Part shown: piece after piece, positions 6,349 through 11,039 of the stretch
Layout of the letters: each line of letters starts with the position of its first letter
Position numbering within the stretch: the first letter of the stretch is position 1
Assembly (NCBI GenBank): GCA_020348365.1
Contig: CP070749.1
Coordinates: forward strand, 528,008-539,046
Direction: 5' to 3'
Length of the DNA stretch: 11,039 bases
Origin: Candidatus Bathyarchaeota archaeon
Lineage (GTDB): Archaea > Thermoproteota > Bathyarchaeia > Bathyarchaeales > Bathyarchaeaceae
Notes under the pieces: generated by a model
Databases searched by the model: none
What the model was told of the DNA's origin: nothing
The model's input: the letters and a program-made list of their open reading frames with translations, nothing else
Made by a program: the position numbers and the translations under genes

Positions 6349-7526
6349 TGGCCCAGATGATAATAGACACAGGAAATCACATAGCGGGCTACGCCTGCAG
6401 GGCCGCCAGAGCAGACGTGATAGCCGCGTACCCCATAACTCCACAATCACCAGTAGTCGAACAGATTGCAGATTTCGTTGAGAAGGGGGAGATGGATGCC
6501 AAGTACATAAGGGTTGAATCGGAGCACAGTGCAATGGCTGCCTGTATCGGAGCCGCGGCGGCTGGAGCCCGCACCTTCACGGCCACATCAGCACACGGGC
6601 TAGCGCTGATGCACGAGATGCTTCACTGGGCGTCAGCTGCTCGCCTTCCAATAGTCATGTCAGTGGTGAACCGTGCCATGGGCCCAGGCTGGAACATATG
6701 GGCAGACTTCAGCGATTCTTTATCCCAGCGAGACACAGGGTGGATACAATTCTACTGCGCAGATAACCAAGAGATATTCGACACGATTATCCAATCTTAC
6801 AGGCTGTGCGAAGACAAGCAAGTTATGATGCCGGCCATGGTCTGCCATGAAGGACTAATTCTCTCTCACACATCCATGCCAGTCGACATACCAAATCAGA
6901 AGGATGTCGATTCCTTTCTGCCACCATACAATCCCCCTTGGATACTGGATGTTAATGAGCCTGTCACTCACGGCAGCCTAATCTATCCAGAGTGGTACAT
7001 GGAATTCCGCTACTTCATGTATGAGGCTATGGAGAAGGCTAGGAAACTCATACCAAAGATCGATAAGGAATACGGCGAAAAGTTCGGGCGTGAATATGGT
7101 GGCCACTTGGAACGCTATAGATGTGAGGATGCCGACCTAGTATTACTCTCCATGGGCACCATCGGAAGTGAAGCCAAAATCGCTGTCGACCGTTTGAGAA
7201 ACCGTGGATTGAAGGTTGGCGCAGCAAGAGTACGCGTTTTCAGACCGTTCCCCAAAGAGCAGATCCAAAACCTTGCAGAAAGCGCCCGTATGCTAGGGGT
7301 GATTGACCGGCAGGTCTCCTACGGTATGGAAGGTCCGCTTTTCACGGAAGTCAAAGCCTCTCTATACCATAGAGAGGACGCGCCGTTAATGACAGGGTTC
7401 ATAGCTGGTTTGGGCGGTCGGGACGTAACCTTTCTTGACATCGAAACGATCACAGACAAGGCACTGAAGTACCTCAAAACTGGAAGAGTAGAGAAAGAGA
7501 TTGAATGGATTGGCTTGAAGAGGTGA
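6348..7526 (+). CDS. 2-oxoacid:ferredoxin oxidoreductase alpha subunit (operon 2)
   Basis: A 392-residue alpha subunit. AYPITPQ is at 27-33 and VESEHSA at 56-62. SAHGLALMHEMLHWAS, NRAMGPGWNIWADFSDSLSQ, RDTGWIQFY and FIAGLGGRDVTF follow. MLHWA and DSLSQRDTGW recall VorA-type subunits, while FIAGLGGRD and EWIGLKR recall PorA, so the substrate (pyruvate, branched-chain or other 2-oxoacid) is open. The frame is open back to 6279, but that part overlaps delta. ATG 6348 is chosen because AGAGGG lies 7 bases upstream and the protein then starts MAQMIIDTGNHIAGYA, as expected for the family. The stop TGA (7524-7526) lies inside the ribosome-binding site of beta. A fully intact paralogue of the operon 1 alpha subunit. 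Confidence 0.92.
   Translation: MAQMIIDTGNHIAGYACRAARADVIAAYPITPQSPVVEQIADFVEKGEMDAKYIRVESEHSAMAACIGAAAAGARTFTATSAHGLALMHEMLHWASAARLPIVMSVVNRAMGPGWNIWADFSDSLSQRDTGWIQFYCADNQEIFDTIIQSYRLCEDKQVMMPAMVCHEGLILSHTSMPVDIPNQKDVDSFLPPYNPPWILDVNEPVTHGSLIYPEWYMEFRYFMYEAMEKARKLIPKIDKEYGEKFGREYGGHLERYRCEDADLVLLSMGTIGSEAKIAVDRLRNRGLKVGAARVRVFRPFPKEQIQNLAESARMLGVIDRQVSYGMEGPLFTEVKASLYHREDAPLMTGFIAGLGGRDVTFLDIETITDKALKYLKTGRVEKEIEWIGLKR
7521..7526 (+). promoter_or_regulatory. Shine-Dalgarno of operon 2 beta that contains the alpha stop codon
   Basis: AGGTGA five bases before ATG 7532; its TGA is the alpha stop codon. It selects ATG 7532 over the in-frame ATG at 7505, which lies inside the end of alpha without a comparable site. 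Confidence 0.65.
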
Positions 7527-7531
7527 AGAAG

Positions 7532-8419
7532 ATGGTGAAGCTAAAAGAACTCCCTAAAGAAGAACTGCTTCTCCCCGGAAACGCCACATGCGCTGGGTGT
7601 GGTCTCTCTGTTGCTCTGAGATTGGCCTACAAGGCACTTGGTCCGCGCACGGTTTTGGTGATTCCCGCCTGCTGCGCATCTGTGATTCACAGCCCCTTCC
7701 CCAACACCTCGTTTGCATCCCCTTGTCTCAACATAGCGTTTGAAGCGGCGGCGGCAGCTGCGTCAGGAGTTGTTGCAGCTTATGAAAAGAGAGGTGTGAA
7801 GAATGTGACTGTGCTAGCTTGGGCTGGTGATGGCGGCACTGCAGACATCGGCATACAAGCTCTATCAGGCGCGGTAGAACGTGGAACCAACTTCATATAT
7901 GTATGCTACGACAACGAAAGCTATATGAACACTGGCATCCAGCGAAGCGGCTCCACCCCATACGGGGCATGGACCACAACAACGCCCACTGGGAAAAGAC
8001 AACATAAAAAGAATGTTCCCCTGATTATGGCGGCTCACAATATGCCTTATGTTGCAACAGCATGCATTTCTCATCCCCTCGACCTAATCTCAAAGCTTAG
8101 GAAAGCCAAGGAGGTAGAGGGATCAAAATACATCCAAATACTGGTACCCTGCCCCCCAGGATGGAGATTTCCGACTGAGAAGACAATCGAGTTGGGACGA
8201 TTGGCGGTTCAAACAGGTATGTGGGCCCTATTTGAAATCGAACATGGAGAATTCAGACTGAACGGTCCGAGCGCACGTTTGGTCGACAAGTCCAAACGCA
8301 AGCCAATCGAGCAATATCTAAAGGAGCAAGGGCGTTTCAGAAACATGACCAATGATGACATAGAAGTTCTTCAGGAGTGGGTTGACAAGTCATGGGAGCA
8401 CTACAAACGGTTAATGTAA
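7532..8419 (+). CDS. 2-oxoacid:ferredoxin oxidoreductase beta subunit (operon 2)
   Basis: A 295-residue TPP subunit and last member of operon 2. CAGCG (C20, C23), C48 in PACCAS and C207 in VPCPPGW give the four cysteines for the TPP-proximal [4Fe-4S] cluster. AGDGGTADIG (98-107) and NESYMNTG (128-135) bind Mg-TPP. SGSTPYGAWTTTTPTG follows, as in other family members. Between C23 and C48 it differs from the operon 1 beta subunit (IPACCAS against NATGCMEV), in the region facing the active site, which fits a different 2-oxoacid; that is inference. It has an ordinary ATG with AGGTGA upstream, unlike its paralogue. The end matches the paralogue well (KPIEQYLKEQGRFR here, KPVKDYLKTQGRFR there). Confidence 0.92.
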   Translation: MVKLKELPKEELLLPGNATCAGCGLSVALRLAYKALGPRTVLVIPACCASVIHSPFPNTSFASPCLNIAFEAAAAAASGVVAAYEKRGVKNVTVLAWAGDGGTADIGIQALSGAVERGTNFIYVCYDNESYMNTGIQRSGSTPYGAWTTTTPTGKRQHKKNVPLIMAAHNMPYVATACISHPLDLISKLRKAKEVEGSKYIQILVPCPPGWRFPTEKTIELGRLAVQTGMWALFEIEHGEFRLNGPSARLVDKSKRKPIEQYLKEQGRFRNMTNDDIEVLQEWVDKSWEHYKRLM

Positions 8420-8456
8420 TTATGCTGGCACGCGCAAGTAGCAGGTGATTTGCCAT

Positions 8457-8461
8457 GAGGA
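8457..8461 (+). promoter_or_regulatory. Shine-Dalgarno deciding the isochorismatase-family start
   Basis: GAGGA seven bases before GTG 8469. The open frame reaches back to GTG 8445, but starting at 8469 places the first catalytic aspartate at residue 8, as is usual in this family. Confidence 0.5.
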
Positions 8462-8468
8462 ATGTGCT

Positions 8469-9011
8469 GTGGAAGCACTGATAATAATAGACATGCTCAA
8501 CGACTTCGTAACAGGCGAGCTCAAAACTGAGAGAGCCAAACACATCATTCCGAACATAAAGAAACTCAACCAAGCTACCAGAGCAAGGGGTATTCCTGTC
8601 ATCTACTCCAATGACGCTCACTTGTCAACGGACTCGGAACTTAAGAAGTGGGGCAGACACGCCTTAAAAGGAACAAAAGGCACAGAGGTTATTCCTCAGC
8701 TGAAGCCAGGTAAGGACGATTACGTGCTTGGGAAGAGGACGTATAGCGGCTTCTTCGAGACAGGATTGGATTCCTTGCTTAGGGAGATGAGCGTAGACAC
8801 TATCATTCTCACAGGCTTGCACGCAAACATTTGTGTAAGACACACCGTTGCGGACGGCTTCTTCAGAGGCTACAGGATAGTTGTACCCAGAGATGCTACG
8901 GAAACCCCCAGCGAGCAAGAATACGAGCAGGGATTCGAATACCTTAGAAGAATCTACAATGCGGAAATAACAGAAACTGACGAAATGGTCAAGAAATGGA
9001 GCAAAAGATAG
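8469..9011 (+). CDS. Isochorismatase-family cysteine hydrolase
   Basis: A 180-residue hydrolase of the isochorismatase/nicotinamidase superfamily. From GTG 8469 it begins MEALIIIDMLNDFVTGEL. The catalytic triad is visible: D8 in IIIDMLNDF, K89 in LGKRTYSGFF and C122 in HANICVRHT. DAHLSTDSELKKWGRHA (D49, H51, H64) matches the metal-site region of nicotinamidase-like members, but the loop between its histidines is shorter than in the archaeal nicotinamidase PH0999. It may therefore be a nicotinamidase or another amidase; the substrate cannot be read off. It follows the operon 2 beta gene on the same strand after 49 bases and may be transcribed with it. Residues 9-12 (MLND) replace the more common MQ(N)D, a mild variation. 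The long form from GTG 8445 would have 188 residues. Confidence 0.85.
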   Translation: MEALIIIDMLNDFVTGELKTERAKHIIPNIKKLNQATRARGIPVIYSNDAHLSTDSELKKWGRHALKGTKGTEVIPQLKPGKDDYVLGKRTYSGFFETGLDSLLREMSVDTIILTGLHANICVRHTVADGFFRGYRIVVPRDATETPSEQEYEQGFEYLRRIYNAEITETDEMVKKWSKR

Positions 9012-9165
9012 ACCAACCAATCATAACCTTAACCAGAATCGAAAGGCACTCGCTGCCGCCTTTGAACAACGGGCAGGTCAATGCATGCATGGACTATCTG
9101 CAATACGAGGAGCACTAAGTGCGAAGAATGTGTTTTGGAGGAGATGTCCACTCCCCCTTCATCTT
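9012..9165. other. Convergent intergenic gap without recognised content
   Basis: These 154 bp separate the end of the isochorismatase-family gene from the end of the HExxH gene. They hold a GCATGCATGG stretch near 9083 and a weak GGAG-CTCC inverted repeat near 9138-9152, but no T-run terminator and no supported gene. Confidence 0.4.
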
Positions 9166-9687
9166 CTAAGCGATATATCTTTGATTTGCCCCTTCAAAAT
9201 CCCTAACGATTTCCATAACCCGCTTCGGCACCTCAATAGCGTCCAACGGGATATCCTTCAGCAAGGACCAAGGTCCTGCCTTAGCCAGCTTTGAAACAAC
9301 GTAATCTTCTCCAAAGGACTCCCTAGAAACCTGATACACCAAAGGTCTCACTTTTGACTCTCGCACGTATCCCAGAGCATGCAGATACTCATGAAGCAAA
9401 AGAACATAGATGAAAGCGTTTACTAGGCGCCCTGATTCAGTTGTCGCCTCAACTATATGAACAAGGCTTCGATTCAGGACTATGTTGTTGGTTCCTAAGG
9501 GATGATATGCTCCGAGTCGGAGGGGGAGATCGTCGAGGAATAGCATCATTCCCGCCCTGTTTCTTCCTAGCGCGCTCTCCACTGTGTCTTTCACTATTTC
9601 CCAGACTTTGCTGTATCCATCGGCATCTTCCAGTCTGGAGCGATAGTCTCTCACGATCGAAGAGTCTTCCTTTTCGTTTTCGCTCAT
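9166..9687 (-). CDS. Hypothetical HExxH putative zinc metalloprotein
   Basis: A 173-residue soluble protein I do not recognise by family. Its one telling motif is HEYLHALGY (H99-Y107), a HExxH zinc site within a helix preceded by a hydrophobic stretch (AFIYVLLL). E110 or a later residue could be the third ligand. Upstream lies NNIVLNRSLVHIVEA, which looks like the edge strand and helix of a small zincin fold. No signal peptide or membrane helix is visible, so it should act in the cytoplasm. ATG 9687 is preceded by GGAGTGA, which overlaps the stop of the LigD-type phosphoesterase gene 9 bases away, so the two are co-translated. Protease or peptidase activity is inference from HExxH; no substrate is suggested except by the neighbour, a DNA-end healing enzyme. 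Confidence 0.75.
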   Translation of the reverse strand: MSENEKEDSSIVRDYRSRLEDADGYSKVWEIVKDTVESALGRNRAGMMLFLDDLPLRLGAYHPLGTNNIVLNRSLVHIVEATTESGRLVNAFIYVLLLHEYLHALGYVRESKVRPLVYQVSRESFGEDYVVSKLAKAGPWSLLKDIPLDAIEVPKRVMEIVRDFEGANQRYIA

Positions 9688-9696
9688 GATTTCTCT

Positions 9697-10140
9697 TCAC
9701 TCCTTCTTCTTGAAGAAGAGCCAGTTCTTCCTTTTCTTGAACCTTATCAAGCAGTAAATGCCCCTCAATCTTTCGCCTTTAATCTCAAAAATCAGCTTGT
9801 TCTCCTTCCTGTCCTTCAGAATGTAATGTCCCTTATCCCAGATTTCCACGGTGCCTGCGCCATACTCTCCCTCTGGAATGGCTCCCTCAAAATCCGCATA
9901 TTCAATAGGATGATCCTCCACTTGAACTGCGAGTCTCTTCACACCACTCTTTGTGGGAGGCGTCTTTGGAACAGCCCAACTCTTCAACACTCCATCCATC
10001 TCCAATCTCAAGTCGTAATGTAGGTGTGTGGCTTGATGTTTCTGAATCACATAAGTGTGTTTACCTGATCCTTTCTCGCCGTCATTAGGCTCGCTTGTTC
10101 TCCTAGAATCTCTTCTCTTTTGACATTCTTCAAGCCTCAT
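9697..10140 (-). CDS. Stand-alone LigD-type DNA 3'-phosphoesterase
   Basis: A 147-residue protein equal to the phosphoesterase domain of bacterial LigD, without polymerase or ligase domains. The domain starts near residue 28 (HTYVIQKHQATHLHYDLRLE) after a charged 27-residue lead. H35, H41, D43, R45, H77 and Y81 match in identity and spacing the active-site residues of Pseudomonas LigD (H42, H48, D50, R52, H84, Y88, as I recall them). FEGAIPEGEYGAGTVEIWD is also conserved. Family members remove 3'-ribonucleotides and 3'-phosphates from DNA ends, leaving 3'-OH, using manganese; single-domain archaeal forms are known. ATG 10140 has GAGG about 8 bases upstream. The gene follows infB by 124 bp and is coupled to the HExxH gene. 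There is no Ku or ligase in this window. Confidence 0.92.
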   Translation of the reverse strand: MRLEECQKRRDSRRTSEPNDGEKGSGKHTYVIQKHQATHLHYDLRLEMDGVLKSWAVPKTPPTKSGVKRLAVQVEDHPIEYADFEGAIPEGEYGAGTVEIWDKGHYILKDRKENKLIFEIKGERLRGIYCLIRFKKRKNWLFFKKKE

Positions 10141-10264
10141 TTCATAGCCTCTCAGTTGGAAAGATGATTCTCCCTCAGATAAGGATTGGTATCAACATGC
10201 GGTCAAGATAGTTAGATTCTAGGAATTCACATACCCTTGGCGCGCGCGTAGATGATATAGGCGT

Positions 10265-11039
10265 TTAAGCTGCCCAAAATGACACTTTGCGCCTCATCAT
10301 ATCCACAAACTCCTTCAACGTTTCAAGTTCTTCAGGAGACAGGCGATTCTGAAATCTTTCCAAAAGAACCTTTGCGTGTGCCTCTGGCATTCTAACGTAG
10401 AATATATCTTTCTCGTGGATGTGTCTTCCGAAAACAGGTTTCTCCAATGATACTGCAACTTGCATTCCAGTCTCGGCCTCTCCTATGGCTTCTCCACGAT
10501 CTTGAATCTGCTTTATCTGACCAACATCCTCCCCGTCTTCCTTAACAAGCGAGTATTTCGGCTTTATATGACCCGCTATCACCTCTACACCGACAATGGC
10601 AGGCTTTGCTTTTCTGAAGACGTAGCCTGGAAGAAGCTTGATCTTCCCAGGTTTGACCAGTCTGTCAAACTCCTCTTTAAGGAGTGCTTCCTTCTCGCTC
10701 TTCATCCATTCTAGGTAGTCTTCGATTAAGTGGTAGATGATGTTGTGCTGGAATATGCGAATTTCTCGATCTGTGGCTTCTTCTCTTGCGTCTTGTAGGG
10801 CTTTCACATTGAATGCTAAGATGGCTCCATAGAATGGCTCGTGCTCCTTGACGACGACAGCCTCCATGACATCCCTTTTGGAGACATCACCAACATCAGC
10901 CAGTCTTATCGGAACGCTATTTCTTTTTAGACTCTCTGCGATTGCCTCAAGAGAGCCAAGAGCATCGGTCTTCAGCACGACGCCTTCTGTATCTGTGGCG
11001 ATTCTGATCCTCTCAACCTCTTCGGAAACGGATTCAATA
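10265..11039 (-). CDS. infB: Translation initiation factor aIF5B (infB), C-terminal part
   Basis: A partial gene: its 5' end lies beyond the right edge, and about 258 codons are visible. The visible protein begins in IESVSEEVERIRIATDTEGV, then VLKTDALGSLEAI and VPIRLADVGDVSKRDVMEA, which is domain III of IF2/eIF5B. The closing beta-barrel domain IV runs from LPGYVFRKAKPAIVGVEV to IFYVRMPEAH, and a C-terminal helical part (LSPEELETLKEFVDMMRRK) follows. The GTPase domain is outside the window. aIF5B promotes ribosomal subunit joining and places initiator tRNA. The archaeal/eukaryal form is recognised by the helical tail, which in that family contacts aIF1A. A GTG at 10978 is internal and not the true start. 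The stop TAA (10267-10265) is followed by an AT-rich CTATATCA. Confidence 0.93.
   Translation of the reverse strand, partial: IESVSEEVERIRIATDTEGVVLKTDALGSLEAIAESLKRNSVPIRLADVGDVSKRDVMEAVVVKEHEPFYGAILAFNVKALQDAREEATDREIRIFQHNIIYHLIEDYLEWMKSEKEALLKEEFDRLVKPGKIKLLPGYVFRKAKPAIVGVEVIAGHIKPKYSLVKEDGEDVGQIKQIQDRGEAIGEAETGMQVAVSLEKPVFGRHIHEKDIFYVRMPEAHAKVLLERFQNRLSPEELETLKEFVDMMRRKVSFWAA

Noticed and set aside
9138..9152. GGAG-CTCC inverted repeat considered as a terminator between the convergent genes.
   Set aside because: The stem is only four base pairs with no T run on either side.
10141..10264. The gap after infB was inspected for a tRNA or other small RNA.
   Set aside because: No GTTCRA-type T-loop or cloverleaf pairing could be found. 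Only a possible CTATATCA box and a CGCGCGCG stretch are present.

Overview
The window reads as archaeal DNA of moderate GC, probably from an uncultivated mesophilic or moderately thermophilic anaerobe of the TACK side, such as a Bathyarchaeia-like lineage. The phylum is inference; 'archaeon' is well supported. The evidence is a DUF2070 membrane protein (an archaeal family), the C-terminal part of an archaeal/eukaryal-type initiation factor aIF5B, four-subunit 2-oxoacid:ferredoxin oxidoreductases, TATA-like AT-rich boxes and strong GGAGG/GGTGA ribosome-binding sites.

Layout from left to right: (1) bases 1-178, minus strand, the N-terminal 59 codons of a probable DNA-binding regulator that runs off the left edge. 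(2) 330-2174, plus strand, a 614-residue DUF2070 protein with six N-terminal membrane helices, a soluble domain rich in conserved-looking His/Asp motifs, and a last helix at the C-terminus. (3) 5281 down to 2237, minus strand, a compact gamma-delta-alpha-beta operon for a pyruvate:ferredoxin oxidoreductase-type enzyme. (4) 5506-8419, plus strand, a second complete gamma-delta-alpha-beta operon in mirror image. The two operons are divergent and share a 224-bp start region. (5) 8469-9011, plus strand, an isochorismatase-family cysteine hydrolase, possibly transcribed with operon 2. (6) A convergent gap, then on the minus strand infB (aIF5B, cut by the right edge), a stand-alone LigD-type 3'-phosphoesterase and a small HExxH putative metalloprotein.

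The core of the window is ferredoxin-linked carbon metabolism. Each operon supplies all four parts of a TPP/iron-sulfur enzyme that interconverts a 2-oxoacid plus CoA with an acyl-CoA, CO2 and reduced ferredoxin. Operon 1 looks like a pyruvate enzyme. The alpha subunit of operon 2 carries segments closer to 2-oxoisovalerate-type (VOR) subunits, so it may use another 2-oxoacid. The right side is information processing: translation initiation and a DNA 3'-end healing enzyme tightly linked to an unrecognised HExxH protein.

The oddest points are the beta subunit of operon 1, which has a perfect ribosome-binding site but no ATG/GTG/TTG where the protein should start (an ACG sits there instead), and the coupling of the LigD-type phosphoesterase to the HExxH protein. 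I saw no CRISPR array, tRNA, rRNA, insertion sequence or prophage. Short intergenic stretches (179-329, 2175-2236, 9012-9165, 10141-10264) hold only possible promoter or terminator signals.
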